This document shows, one piece after another, positions 1-11,052 of a DNA stretch of 64,000 nt. Position numbers and translations under genes: made by a program. Source of the stretch: Rhabditophanes sp. KR3021. Its lineage: Eukaryota; Nematoda; Chromadorea; Rhabditida; Alloionematidae. The stretch covers positions 6,138,001 to 6,202,000 of the forward strand of contig CAUJLY010000004.1 of the NCBI GenBank assembly GCA_963281155.1, written 5' to 3'. The notes below the pieces were generated by a model, which was not told where the DNA came from, searched no databases, and saw nothing but the letters and a program-made list of their open reading frames with translations. Position 1 is the stretch's first letter. The number at the start of each line of letters is the position of its first letter.

Positions 1-336
1 GAAATCTTGATGACACCAATAGAATAGTAAATTGATAAGTTAAAAATGTACGGCTCTTTTGAAGATCATCTCTGCGTGAAATGTGACGCGTTTAAGCATG
101 CAACATACTTAGGACTAAAGAATGGCACCTGCTCATAAGTTATGAGCTTGAATTTGAGCTTGTGTGGTTTTAAATTAAATAAAATGTTTCAATGAATGCA
201 AAATAACTAGATACAGTTGTCTATTTGCAATTATTTATGAAAATAAAAATAAAGCAATACATTAAAGTGAAATAAAATAAATACACAAATAAAAATTACT
301 ATATATTAATGTGGCATATATACAAACTATTATAAC
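1..336. other. AT-rich intergenic sequence at the window edge
   Basis: No ORF with codon structure, no RNA gene and no repeat was recognised. It probably holds the 5' flank of the LIM-homeobox gene that starts at 337. Confidence 0.5.
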
Positions 337-1679
337 ATGACTTTACTTCCAGATTCTTGTGACGTTCCATCTTGTTTTGTGTGCCAGAAAGCAATAACTG
401 AAAGATACTTTATGCGGATCCAGGACAATGACTATCATTCGCAGTGCGTTAAATGTTCAGAATGTGAAAGTCTGCTAACATCAAGTTGTTACATTAGGGA
501 TTATAAATTCTTCTGTCCGAATGATTTTTATAAGTAAGTTCAGCAATTTAGATAAACCAGATTCGAAATACACCTTGTCGAGACTTCTTTTTTATCATTG
601 TCTTGCAGGTGGCCTAACCAAATGAGATTTTAACTTTCTACATAAGAGCGTTGATTAATGTAAACCTATTTTGGCACTTATAAACATAGTACAAAAGAAA
701 TATTTTTTACCATTTGTGGTCTTCCCTTATTAATAATCTTACCAGGCGAACCACTTGATTTTATAAATATGCCACTAGACTCAGTTTTTCTAGGGCTTAA
801 AACTGGGCAACAGTTCTTTTATAACATCAGTTTAAAGCACATTCCTGGAGCAATATATATTTTATAAAAATTCTGTTAATGCAGCTTTAAAGACATAGTA
901 GTTGTGTATTTAAATCATCAAACAGATCTTTGATATCTCTTTTGCGACGGTCGTAGGAGGCGTTTAATTTTTCACAAAAATAATATTACAGACAAATTTA
1001 CGGAATTCGTGTTTTAATTATAAGGAAATAATTTGTATTTTTTGCAGAAAATTTGGGGTCAAATGCTCAACTTGTAGGGAAGGAATTTTGCCGGGAATTG
1101 AGGTGCAAAAAACACACGAATTCACGTATCATGTCAAATGCTTTCACTGTGCCATATGCAAACGTGAGTTGGATGTAGGAGATGAATATTTTTTAATCAA
1201 AAATGATGGGAAGATTGTTTGCAAGAGCGACTATGAAACAGCTAATATAAAGCCTGACAGTGATGGAGACAGTGGGAGTAAAAGGCCGCGAACCACGATA
1301 TCAGCTCGGAATTCGGAGATTCTAAAAGCGGCTTTTCAGATTAACAGTAAACCTGCGCGTCATATACGAGAGCAACTTGCTCGCGATACAGGTTTGCACA
1401 TGAGGGTTGTGCAAGTCTACCTCCAGAACCGCCGAGCTAAAGAGTTAGTTTCCAAATCGATAGCTTAAATTTACCATTTCATTTAGAAAAAGAATGCAAA
1501 AAGATATAGGAAGAAGATGGGAGTCAACGCCAAGTAAGAACAATGATTCTAGATTTTATGAAAATATAAGCAATAGAAGTTTTGGCTCAGTCAATTTCAA
1601 TGACTCTGACTCCGAGGGAAGTATGATGAGTTGGCCAAAATCCATGAGATCTCAAAATCAGATGCTTAATTCAATATGA
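337..1679 (+). CDS. LIM-homeodomain transcription factor, Lhx1/Lhx5 (Lim1) type
   Basis: Three exons: 337-533, 1048-1443 and 1487-1679 (introns 514 and 43 bp, GT-AG, frame kept), giving about 261 residues. The first exon holds LIM domain 1 (C-x2-C, H-x2-C, C-x2-C, C-x2-D ligands). The second begins with LIM domain 2 directly after a 'KKFGVKC' linker like that of Lhx1. A homeodomain follows, starting 'RPRTTISA' and containing 'KPARHIREQLARDTGL', which is diagnostic of the Lim1 subclass. Lim1 proteins are nuclear regulators of neural and head patterning. The third exon gives 'KRMQKDIGRRW', matching the Lhx1 stretch after helix 3. The protein is much shorter than vertebrate Lhx1 (about 400 aa) because the C-terminal tail is short. 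Oddity: helix 3 reads 'VVQVYLQNRRAK', so the near-invariant Trp48 and Phe49 are Tyr and Leu. The start is the Met 12 residues before the first LIM cysteine. Confidence 0.9.
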
Positions 1680-1882
1680 AAAGTGTTCCATTAGAAATTA
1701 ATTAATAATTCTATTTCTCAATTAATTAATGACTTTTACTCTCTATTAATAATTTTTATTTCGATTAATAACTTTTACTCTCAACAGGAAGCAAATATTT
1801 ATTTAAATAAATGAAACTTCAGCAATTGCTTTTTAAATTAAAACTTTTATTATTAAATCTGTACATTTAAAAAGTATATATT

Positions 1883-1981
1883 TTACGATCTATTTGAACA
1901 ACTGCTACCGGTTTCATCTGATGTTGAATCTATGTGGCGAAGGTCGTCATGCAGCAAACTAACTGGTTCCGATGTGTGCTC
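1883..1981 (-). other. Alternative last coding exon of the single-pass membrane protein
   Basis: After a perfect acceptor (ttttcag) the minus strand reads 32 codons and a stop ('EHTSEPVSLL...'). It is in the same phase (0) as the 2134-2325 exon and also begins with Glu. Exon 2 (donor after 2452) can therefore splice to either last exon, giving a 155-aa or about 124-aa protein with different tails. A short GT-AG unit of 41 bp also sits just upstream of it. The coding look and in-phase splice site support a real exon; use is inferred. Confidence 0.45.
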
Positions 1982-2133
1982 CTGAAAATTACAAAATAAA
2001 AACACCTTTCTAAATAACTTACAAGTATTTTATCAAAAATAGGCATCAAAAAGAAGTTAGTATGCGCATATTAGACACAACAATTGCATTACCACAAACA
2101 AAATAATGAAAGCAATAAATAAAGTTACAAAAT

Positions 2134-2773
2134 TCAGACATTTAGGGAAGTTTTGGTTGGTGGATTGAGAGATTGTCGTTCATTTGTCATTTGATTATAT
2201 TCATGAGGAGTTCCGGATCTTGTTATTTGTTGGGGTGCATTTTTTTCTAAATCTGTAAATTTGTGCACTCTCTCCCAGTTGTGTGGTTCGTATGAGTTGT
2301 AGCGATGAGGTAGAGAATTTTGTTCCTGCAAAGTGTAAAGATATTAATTATTTGAAAATGATGTGTAATGTTATTCATAAAGATTGATAATATGAAAGGC
2401 AGAAAGCTGTCGTAGATAGGAATAAGCATTTAAACAAACAGTTAAACATACGTATTGTTGCTGTACAATTCTTTTCTTGGACCTTCTTTTTCTACGCACT
2501 GACAATATTCTGCATACTAAGATGACCATTACGCCTAATGCTGAGAATAACATAAAAACAAACGTCATGTTCCTCATATCATTGATATAATTTGTCATTC
2601 GGTGCATGTCATCTGCAACCTATAGATAATTGCCAATAAATTAGAACTTTAATAATAAAGCTTACTTGTACCATTTTTGGGATTCCTTTTAAAAGTTGGT
2701 TAAGATCTGGGTAAGGTTGTTGCTCCATCATCATGGGCTCGGGCATCTGGTGGTGACTATTAGAGCTACCCAT
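2134..2773 (-). CDS. Small single-pass membrane protein, family not recognised
   Basis: Minus-strand exons 2666-2773, 2452-2619 and 2134-2325 (introns 46 and 126 bp) give 155 residues: 36 + 56 + 63. The N-terminus is Met/Gln-rich, without a signal peptide. One hydrophobic segment follows at about residues 55-76 ('TFVFMLFSALGVMVILVC'). It is followed at once by a strongly basic stop-transfer stretch ('RRKRRSKKR') and a polar tail. This suggests a type III or tail-facing-cytosol topology (inference). I know no family with this layout. An alternative last exon lies at 1883-1981. It converges head to tail with the LIM gene, their stop codons being about 200-450 bp apart. Confidence 0.6.
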
Positions 2774-4041
2774 TTTGAATCAAAAAACCTAAAATAGTAA
2801 AATTTGTAACAATTAAGTGAAATTTAATGAAAAACAATCAATGTGTTTAGTTAAGTTTTAATATATATTAAGATTAACGGAAAAGATGGAGTAACTAGAG
2901 GAAATAGTCCTCCCATCATGATAACTTCTTTTATAAACAACGAAGTGGCAAAAGTTGCAGTTAGTTTATGGATGGGTTTTAACAAAGATTTATCACCAAA
3001 ATATAACATAAATATAGGATGTATATGTGTAACACATATTAATAAACAGCATGGTATATTTAATGGTCCAGTCAAGTGAAACTTAGTGACAACCTAAGGA
3101 CAGGTACAAAATAAATAACGTATTTAGATTGCATATGACAAATAGAAAGTGATATAGTATTTGCTTTAAAAGTTAGTGAGATGTATGATGCAAAAAGTCT
3201 TATTCATCTTCAATTGTTTTAGGTGTATTTAAATAGTTAGATATTTATGTACACATATTTTACTATATTTGCTTATTAAATTTAGTTATTATGCTAACTT
3301 GTGGACGTTAAAAATTAATTGTAAGACAAGAAGCGTATAAAAGTCGGAAAATTAAAAATCATAAAAATTAAATTTATCGTATTATGTAAAGCTAGTCGGT
3401 ATAAATAGATGATGGATTGAATAAATTCTGAATTAAATAGAGTGGCTCGCGATCTTATCTTTTTATTTAAATAATCACAACAATTTCAACTTGTTTAAAG
3501 CTATGATGTAAAAAAGTTTATGCCATTGCCAACACTTTATTGACATACTTTTAAAAAGCATAGCTCGCAAAAAGATTTGAAGTATCTTGTAATTACATTT
3601 TGTTAAAGATTTTGTTAAGATCATTGTGCTTTCAACACATAGATGTAGGGCAAACAGTTGTTAATAGAACGGCATTTTAAAAGAAACAAATAAGAGAAAA
3701 TAAGAGAATGAATGAGAGTGCTGGCAATTCATAATTTATTGCTATTTATTTATTACAATTTCCAATTTACGGAACAAAGGAAGACTCGCATTAATGTCAA
3801 TTAATATTAATAACCCCATTGATTTATACCATCTTGTGGTGTAAATTTGATTACCTTAATGCAGACCCTTTAAACAAATTCCCTAACAGTTGTTGTCTAA
3901 AGATTGTCGTTTATAAATTATTGAAATACTAAAATACAATTAAGAATCCAAATTTATTTTTTAATAATATGCGAATATAAAAGGCGAAGTTTGTATGTTT
4001 GGGGTAGATTGACTTCCTTATTATTAGTTTTTTGGCATTTC
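2774..4041. other. Intergenic, AT-rich, no gene recognised
   Basis: The only long frame (minus, about 2851-3075) starts at TTG, has no splice context and has a random hydrophobic composition, so I do not call it. No RNA gene or long repeat was seen. Confidence 0.4.
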
Positions 4042-4616
4042 TTAATATTCATCTCTAGGAATAATTCCTTTAAGAGAGTTCCTAAAAAAGAAAAAAGATT
4101 AAGCTAGGAATTAAGTAAAGAAACATACTGAATTGGGTAGGGATTAGCAACGGCTTGCCATGATTCTCTTTCATCAAATTGCCAATGCCCTTGCTTAAGA
4201 GCGGGAACATGTTTTTCGCGCACTGAATCAAATACAGCTTTATCCTGTTCCTTTGGATCATTTTGAGTCAATGTTCTAATTTCTTCCGTAAATGTTTCAT
4301 CTAACGGTAATTTCCCTCCAAAGTCGAGCAAATGAGCTGCCCATCCAATATGAACCATCAAAATTCCCAAGAAAACCAAAATAAAAGCAATAGGTAAAAA
4401 GACTCCAGCATAAGCACCACATTCAATTGCCACACAAGTTACAATAAGTCCTAACATCATCGTAACTCCGAGTATAAACAAAAGAGCTCCAGTAATCAAA
4501 ACACATGTCCTAGCTGGCCAAACTGCTTGATATAAAGGTAAGAGTGGTAAACAAAATATAGGACATCTTCTAGCTAAATACCAAGGCACGTATTGACCAT
4601 TTGATGCGTAAGGCAT
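4042..4616 (-). CDS. Multi-pass small membrane protein, family not recognised
   Basis: Exons 4129-4616 and 4042-4081 with a 47-bp intron (gtatgt...ttttag) give 175 residues ending 'SLKGIIPRDEY'. The intron-free reading would end earlier in 'YVSLLNS', but the spliced end fits frame and intron size better. Two clear hydrophobic helices lie at about residues 38-60 and 68-95, with a possible third at 18-33 rich in Cys and Pro ('CPIFCLPLLPLY'). A soluble acidic C-terminal third follows (about residues 105-175). The N-terminus has no cleavable signal peptide. The layout suggests a tetraspan-like or TMEM-type protein, but no motif allows a family name. The start is the first ATG of the frame. Confidence 0.6.
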
Positions 4617-5584
4617 TATTAAATTGAATTAAAAAATAGGCAAAGATTGTTTAGTTGGTAGTAATAACAACGAAGATATGTTATGCTATGATTGAAAGAT
4701 ATATATTTTGCCAGCTAGATCAGTAACAAGACAGAAGAATTAATGAATATTATTTGTGATAAAGAAGATCGCCTACGTTATAATTGACTAGGCAATATGT
4801 GTGCAATAATAAGAATAGAGTAAAATAGACAATTATTGTCTATGACTTCAAGAAATCAATGACAAATATCACGGCAGTAGCATTTTATTTATTTCTCAAC
4901 ATATATGTTTAATTCTTGTTGTTGATGACGACAATATGAATCACAAATTGAAAGATAGGACCAAAATATTTGTACATAAAAAAATGGAAATGCACATAGT
5001 GCTTTAAAAACACAAATAATAATAACCTTATAAAGCTTTTAAAGATTATTTATATATCTAACTAAAAATAGATACCATAGTTGTCTAAATGAAATAATAA
5101 ACAATATTCTTAATTAAATCATTCACATAAGATAAAGTTCACTAATATTAATAGACGGTATTTTCTATCATACAAGATAAGGCCTTTGTCATTTTGTTCT
5201 AAATACATTTTTAAAACTTGATTTACAAGTAGTCATTCCATAAAGTCTAATTAAACTAATGAGCTGTTACTTTGTAATTCGTGTCAGTTTGTTATTTTTA
5301 GTAATATTAGATTGGAAATTCCACTGGCTTTAGAAATAAATATATTGGATTATAAATAAAAGAGGATCACAATAAACAAAGAATGACCTTTTAAATAATT
5401 TAATACAAATAGTAAAAAAAAGATAGAACATATCAAATTTATTTCTCATAAAACTTATGACAACCACCAAATAACATTTAGTAATTTCAGAAACAAATAA
5501 TGATTTATTGCTATTAATCTTAATGTGGCAAATTATTAGACTATGTAAGCTCCGTTTTCCCCATGGTATTTAGATAGATTACAA
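4617..5584. other. Intergenic, AT-rich, no gene recognised
   Basis: No coding frame, RNA gene or repeat could be supported on either strand. Several TTTATT/AATAAA-type hexamers near 5330-5450 may serve as 3' ends. Confidence 0.4.
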
Positions 5585-6424
5585 TTAAGAAATTTGAATG
5601 GTGATAGTCTTCTTCTTCTTTTTACCATCAGCTGGAGGTTCAGGCGGAGCCATTTGCGAAGAATCGGCTCCGTCCATCTTTGAAGGCTCCCCGGCGATAC
5701 TTTTTGTTTCGTCATCTGGGGCTATATCTTCTTTGACTGGGATAAGGGCAGTGGTATCTTCGTCATTTTTCATATCTTCGTTTCCTTTCTTTTTTTCTTT
5801 TTCCATCGATGCTATCTTCTTATTCTTGCCTTCCTTTCTAACAGCAGCAAGAGTCTTTGCGATGATTGCATCAATGTCGAGACCTTTTTCATTAGCGGGT
5901 GTGGCAACTATTGGTGGAGAAGCAACTATTGGTGGAGAAGCAACTACCGGAGAAGCAATTACTGGAGTAGCTGGATTTAGAGCATTTTCAGGCAATCCCA
6001 TTTCTCTATTCATCATAGCAACGTTCTGGAGGGGCAATGTCAAAAAAGGCACGTTGGGAGATTTTTGGATTTTAGCACATTGCTGGAACGTAACCATATG
6101 TTCATTAATAAATGTAACAGTTTGAGCGATATCTTTTGGTGACGTCTTATTCCATTTTTTGAAATCTAGCTTCAAACATTGTTCGTAGTAAACATCTACT
6201 TTTGGTAAACTGCCAGCACAGATTGCCTTTTCGCTTAAAAGTTTGATAGCGTCAGCAATCATTTGTTTGGTTAGTTCTTTCTTGATGTCGCCTTTCTTAA
6301 ATTTGGATCCATTCTTTTGGAGGAGTTCATTCTGAAGCAAACAGTAGCAGTAGAGACTTTTAGCATAGGAAAGAATGCTTCCTACTCTAAGGATTTTGTA
6401 GGTGGAAGGCGAAATTAGAAGCAA
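5585..6424 (-). CDS. Lys/Pro-rich protein of unknown family; 5' exon unresolved
   Basis: The minus-strand frame is open for about 279 codons up to the stop at 5585-5587 but contains no usable ATG near its 5' end. The frame opens after a stop near 6440, close to AG dinucleotides that would serve as acceptors, so an upstream exon is missing from this model. Residues about 1-130 look globular with scattered Cys. Residues about 140-180 are a Pro/Val/Ala repeat ('VVASPPIVASPPIVATP'). The C-terminal 90 residues are charged and low-complexity, ending in a Lys run and 'TITIQIS'. No family was recognised and no localisation can be given. Confidence 0.5.
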   Translation of the reverse strand: MLLISPSTYKILRVGSILSYAKSLYCYCLLQNELLQKNGSKFKKGDIKKELTKQMIADAIKLLSEKAICAGSLPKVDVYYEQCLKLDFKKWNKTSPKDIAQTVTFINEHMVTFQQCAKIQKSPNVPFLTLPLQNVAMMNREMGLPENALNPATPVIASPVVASPPIVASPPIVATPANEKGLDIDAIIAKTLAAVRKEGKNKKIASMEKEKKKGNEDMKNDEDTTALIPVKEDIAPDDETKSIAGEPSKMDGADSSQMAPPEPPADGKKKKKTITIQIS

Positions 6425-6730
6425 AATACTAGCGAGTGACTAATCACAAAAATGGGACAAAAACACATACTAAATTTGAATTTATTAAGTAGATATCCAA
6501 AATATTTTTACTAATATGCTAATTTTTGATCGCAGCGATTTTCTCGAATGTGTATATAAAGAAGTCTTGCATATTAACAATGTTTTATAAAGTAAAGGTA
6601 CAGTCGAATGTTAAGAGCAATAAAGAAATGAATGAATTTATTTAAATGAAAATAACTAAATAATAAAATGGATAAAAAATGATTAAAAAAGAAAGTTTAG
6701 CTAAGAAAAAGAAAATGTTGGATGTGTTAG
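6425..6730. other. Short intergenic stretch
   Basis: It must contain, or lead to, the missing 5' exon of the Lys/Pro-rich gene, but I could not fix its boundaries. Nothing else was recognised. Confidence 0.3.
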
Positions 6731-8235
6731 CTAATTATGAATGAGGGATAAATTGTTTTTTTGAACACTTGAAGAAAAGTCACTGAGCAAGTCCGTTTGT
6801 TCTTTAACAACAACGATAGTTTTTCTTGAGTCAACAGATGGAATTAATTTGTAAGATTCCATTAGTTCAATGTACTCATTAACTTTGTATTCTCCCAAAT
6901 ATACTTTTTGACATTCGAAGGCATCATGAAATACCAAATGATTAACACTTTCAAAAGACATCTTGTTGTTGTTAACTAAATCTGGCAAGTTGTTAACATC
7001 AACTACGGCAATGTCATAGCCACTGAATTTGGCAGTTGATTGAAAAGGGTTGAAAATTGGTTCCATGACTTTGTGAGCTTTAAGAAAGGTTGAAGCAATT
7101 AACTTTTGGATGAGGGTATAAACGCTTACAGCTGTATCTTTAGTTGCACACAAAATTAAAGTCTTAGGGCCTGAATTTTCGATTTCGGTTTGAGATCCTT
7201 GCAATAAGGAGTTGACAATTGGCAACAAATAGGCAGAAGCGGCGTCGTGAGAATTTGATATGAGGGTCAGATCTGAATTACCTTCAACAATACTGGAGAT
7301 AACTTTCCTTTGGAAGGAAGATGTCGCAATCAAATTTAACTCTTCCATATTCTTTTGCAACATATGATTACATTCCATTTTACTCCAAAAGTCTTTCAAA
7401 TTTGCAAAGGTTGAAATTGAGGTTTCTTTTTTGTCAGTCATTTTGGATAAATATGACGTTTGATCAAAGGCATCAAGCTGGCTTAAATGAAGTCTAATCT
7501 CATCTTGTTCAGATTCAAGAGATGAACTAGTGTTAGATAATTCAGATTGTCCATTGTCGCAACAATTATTTACAGGACTGTGATGTACTGTATTCATTGT
7601 GCTGCAGAAGTCATTTATGGAAGATTCTTTTAAAGAAGTTACAATACTGAATGAATTCTGTTTGATTTTATCGGCATTTTTTAAAATGCATTCTTTATCA
7701 CACAAGTCATTATTATTTTGATCCTCAATAATATTAATGTTTGGAGAATGGACAATTTCACAAAGGTGAGGTCTTTCGACAATATCAATTTTATTATTGT
7801 ACTCTTGCTTGTCTAGATCCAAAATGGGTTGGTTGAAAATGTTGAACCTTGTTTGGCGTATGTTTTTCTTCGTAATATCTGCATTCATATTGATATTCTT
7901 AGTAAATGTACCCCACTCGGATCTATAAATAATACTTAAACTTTTTTAATTCAAACTTACGAATAGGTAAACATTTTAGTAGGATTTACAGCGGCATTGG
8001 GAATATCATTAGGTTTGTTATTTGAATGCTTATTGATCAAGGGCTTATAGTAATATTTGACATTATTTTGACGAGTAATGTTATCGTTGTGGTGTTGATA
8101 ATTCTTGTAATAGTTATTAGAATTGCGATATGACGTATTATTTCTAACAGGATGAATTATTTCAGTAACTTTAAAAGTTGATTGACTAAATGTGGTAATT
8201 GGAGAAGAAGAATTTGTTTGTTTAATAAAATTCAT
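6731..8235 (-). CDS. Decayed DEAD-box (Vasa/Ded1-like) protein with all nucleotide-binding motifs lost
   Basis: Exons 7961-8235 and 6731-7922, with a 38-bp intron (gtaagt...tatag, phase 2), give 488 residues. The first 260 are Asn/Ser-rich and disordered, as in germline helicases. Residues about 263-445 follow the order of a DEAD-box RecA1 domain. An F-x(n)-N leader ('FWSKMECNHMLQKNM') comes first, then the Q-motif region 'SFQRKVISSIVEGNSDL'. 'SHDAASAYLLPIVNSLL' lines up with the usual GSGKTAAFLLPIL segment, 'ATKDTA' with PTRELA, and 'HLVFHDAFE' with the LVLDEADR segment. So motif I has lost its Gly-Lys-Thr, motif Ia its Arg-Glu, motif II its Asp-Glu-Ala-Asp, and no SAT motif follows. The RecA2 domain is absent. 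Family knowledge says such a protein cannot bind ATP normally; a scaffold role is inference. The frame is intact, so it is not obviously a pseudogene. Confidence 0.65.
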
Positions 8236-8951
8236 GCTAAGTAAGTGTATTTCTTTGAAGAAAAGTTTTAAGAATGAATAAACCTTTTTGAAGGATAGTT
8301 TATATAGTTTTTAAAAATTCCCTAAAGTATGGATCCTAGAGGTGTATTAATTTTGAGCCTTCAGCAATTATATGAATATTCCTTCTATAGGTTCATAGTA
8401 CAACTTAGTAAGCTCTTGTAATGTACTCGAAGCATTATTTTATTTACTAATTAATTAAAAGTTTTCGTGTTTCACAGTAATTAGTTATACAATTATTGGA
8501 TTTTACCAGAACCATCAATAGATGAGCATTTTGAGCAATTCTTAGAAATATGGGGTTAATGATTGAGATTTATTTATGTAATACGTAATAATACTTCCTT
8601 TATTGCGGTACCTCTTAACTTCACTAAAAGTCACTATTTTTAATCCCCTTTCCAAAAAGCCCAATGATGATCTTTGTTTGTGCTAAAATCTCAATAATCT
8701 TTTCAAACTTAAGAATATTCCAATCACTTTCAATTATACTAATTTTTTATTTAACAAATATATAAATATCTCTTGTAAAAGTCATTTGAGTTATGATCCT
8801 TATAATTTAAATTTTTGTGCAATTTATCATTCATACTGCTATATTCAAAACGTATTCAATTTTTGTTACATATGACCATATTTTATTAAGACATAATTAT
8901 TAATAAGCAACAACGTTTAACTTAACAGAAAAGATATTAAAACAATAAAAA
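8236..8951. other. Intergenic, AT-rich, no gene recognised
   Basis: Nothing coding or repetitive was supported between the DEAD-like gene start and the EXOSC9 stop. Confidence 0.4.
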
Positions 8952-10133
8952 TTACTTTGATCCGAGTTTGGCAATAGCTTCTGCGTGTCCGAATAGGTCG
9001 TCACCAATTTCATCATCTTCATCGTCAGACTCTTCCATTGGAATATCAGGCTGTTCATGACCGACAACATTTTCATTTACTATCTTAATAGACCCCGGCT
9101 TAACTCTTTTTTCAAATTCAAATCCTGGAGTAGACATTTTAGTTAGCTTACAAGCCATTTGGTCGTTTCTATTCTCCGCATCACTATCGTAATCCTCAAC
9201 TTTGGTTTGAAAGGGTAAAGATATCTTGTTTGGAGTCATTTCGAAACTGTTTTCATCATCCAAATTGATCAGTTCATTAAATTTGCTTAATGGCTGCTTT
9301 GCTTTCCTTCTTTCGGCATCGATTTTTAAGGCTTTTGTGAGAATGTCTGATACATGCTTTGCCCGAATTCTGGCAATTTCAGCTAATTTAGCCAAATGAG
9401 TTGCACTAATGTCAATATGATTACATTGGAATGTTGAGCAGATTTCGTTTCTATCATTTGCCGAAATAACAATTGCACCACCTAAAGACTGTTCTTCTCT
9501 GTGAGTTGGATCCACGATGCTGATTTCCTCATCATTAAAAAGACCAAAAGTAGTTGCAATTGGCGTATGGAAAATAGTCAAAGGCTTTCCATATTTGTAA
9601 GAATCATCATAAATGTAATCACATTGAGGTGTCGTTTCGTAGACAGGCAAATAAGTGTGCTTCAAAGCTCCAATCACAGCTACACTGCCAGCATCAGCCA
9701 AGCCTCCACAGTCGTCGATCAAATGAATGTCAACCCGGCATTGCATACAAGTCTCTCCGATTCTGATACATAAACTGTCCACATCTACACAATCAGAATC
9801 TCTTACAGTTTGCTCAATACAACGCAGCATCTCAATGTGTTTTCCCTCTAACTTTCCAATCTCTGCTCTGCAATTGCCGAGGTTTCCTTTTGACAAGAAC
9901 ATGTCAATATACCCCGAACTCTTCCGATTGTCCTTAATGGGTCCCCAATTTAAGGAGACTTTGGCAAAGACTTTAGTTTTGCCCAAAATAACCAAACAGG
10001 ATCCTAATTCTTCCCCAAACATAACTTTCATCTCCCGGTGATCATAATTCATACGATCATCAAGTCGGCAATTGTTTCTTATACCCGAAAGAATAAATTC
10101 CTTTTCTTGGTTTGATAATGGATCTTCGCGCAT
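8952..10133 (-). CDS. EXOSC9: Exosome complex component RRP45 (EXOSC9)
   Basis: A single 393-residue open frame. EXOSC9 is a catalytically inert RNase PH-like subunit of the nine-subunit exosome barrel, which carries out 3'-5' RNA decay and processing in nucleus and cytosol. The N-terminus 'MREDPLSNQEKEFI' and 'RLDDRMNYDHREM' match the RRP45 opening. 'GSCLVILGKTKVFAKVS' and 'RVDIHLIDDCGGLADAGSV' are conserved RNase PH-fold strands. An acidic C-terminal tail ends in 'ESDDEDDEIGDDLFG', typical of the family. The frame stays open upstream of 10133, but that part is hydrophobic and lies beyond an acceptor-like tttag just before the ATG. I therefore start at 10133, as family homology requires. It lies 151 bp downstream of PFDN5 on the same strand. 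Confidence 0.93.
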   Translation of the reverse strand: MREDPLSNQEKEFILSGIRNNCRLDDRMNYDHREMKVMFGEELGSCLVILGKTKVFAKVSLNWGPIKDNRKSSGYIDMFLSKGNLGNCRAEIGKLEGKHIEMLRCIEQTVRDSDCVDVDSLCIRIGETCMQCRVDIHLIDDCGGLADAGSVAVIGALKHTYLPVYETTPQCDYIYDDSYKYGKPLTIFHTPIATTFGLFNDEEISIVDPTHREEQSLGGAIVISANDRNEICSTFQCNHIDISATHLAKLAEIARIRAKHVSDILTKALKIDAERRKAKQPLSKFNELINLDDENSFEMTPNKISLPFQTKVEDYDSDAENRNDQMACKLTKMSTPGFEFEKRVKPGSIKIVNENVVGHEQPDIPMEESDDEDDEIGDDLFGHAEAIAKLGSK

Positions 10134-10284
10134 ACCTCTAAAAGCATTACTTAATAAATAAAATAAAAATGAAGTAATCAGATATAAGATGGTCATTTAA
10201 CCTAATAACAACATAAATACAGGATTAAAGCGAGCAATTTTATTATGATAGCTTAATCAATTTTTATTAGCAATACTATGGAGT

Positions 10285-10899
10285 TTACTTCGCAGGGATT
10301 GCACTAGCGCCGGCTGCAGCAGAGACCTTGGCTTGATAATTAACCTTTAGCATTTGTTGCGTGGTTTTCTTTTCCATTAGTAGCTTTTCGATCTCGACAA
10401 CACGTTCGTTGAGGAAAAGACCCTTTCTTGCAAAAAAGTCGATAGCTTTGTCTTTTTTCATCTCGACAAAGTAACCAGTTCCAATTTCGATTAGGAAGCT
10501 ATTAGGGTCTTCAACTTTGGCCTTGACGAATAACTAAAAGTAAGACATTAAAATGAAGTTAAATAAAATGGAAATATTACGAAATAAACACTAAGATTCA
10601 AATTTGGGCGATATAAATTTAGATGATACAAATTAGATTGAGTAATGCAAATTTAGGATGTATAAAATTAAACAGATATATTTATTACTTACAGTCTCAG
10701 TCAAAGGAATTAGATGAGCTTTTTTCTTTTCATCCCCATTAACAGAAGCAACGGTATCCTTTGAGTTTTCGAACTTTTGTTTGACTCCTTTCAACTGAAC
10801 CAGGGATTCTTCGAAAAATTTTACTTCTCCTTCAATAGCCTGAATATATCTTCCGATTTGTTCAATAGATAAAGCATTGATGTCCAATTTAGCAGCCAT
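10285..10899 (-). CDS. PFDN5: Prefoldin subunit 5
   Basis: Exons 10693-10899 and 10285-10533 (intron 159 bp, phase 0) give 151 residues against about 154 in human. Prefoldin is the cytosolic hexameric chaperone that hands nascent actin and tubulin to CCT; PFDN5 is an alpha-type subunit. The N-terminal helix 'IGRYIQAIEGEVKFFEESL' forms the first coiled-coil arm. The central hairpin has 'IPLTETLFVKAKV' and 'IEIGTGYFVE', the alpha-prefoldin beta-hairpin signature, followed by a Lys-rich second helix. It is divergent from WDR7, which starts 153 bp away on the other strand, so the two probably share a promoter region. Confidence 0.93.
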
Positions 10900-11052
10900 T
10901 TTGAATATTGTGTTAAACTAGCATCAGTACATATCTCTCCAACCCAAACTTTGTAAACATCCATGCAAGAAGACTCACCCTACTTTCAAATCATTTGCTA
11001 AACCAACAATTGATTTTCAATTTTTGTTTATTCTCAATTTGTATATATTTAA

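Noticed and set aside
2851..3075. 74-codon hydrophobic minus-strand frame
   Set aside because: TTG start, no splice sites, no conserved motif, AT-driven Ile/Leu/Phe content.
10134..10196. 21-residue N-terminal extension of EXOSC9 ('MTILYLITSFLFYLL')
   Set aside because: Hydrophobic and not found in the family; an acceptor-like tttag directly precedes the homologous start, so it is more likely 5' UTR or intron.
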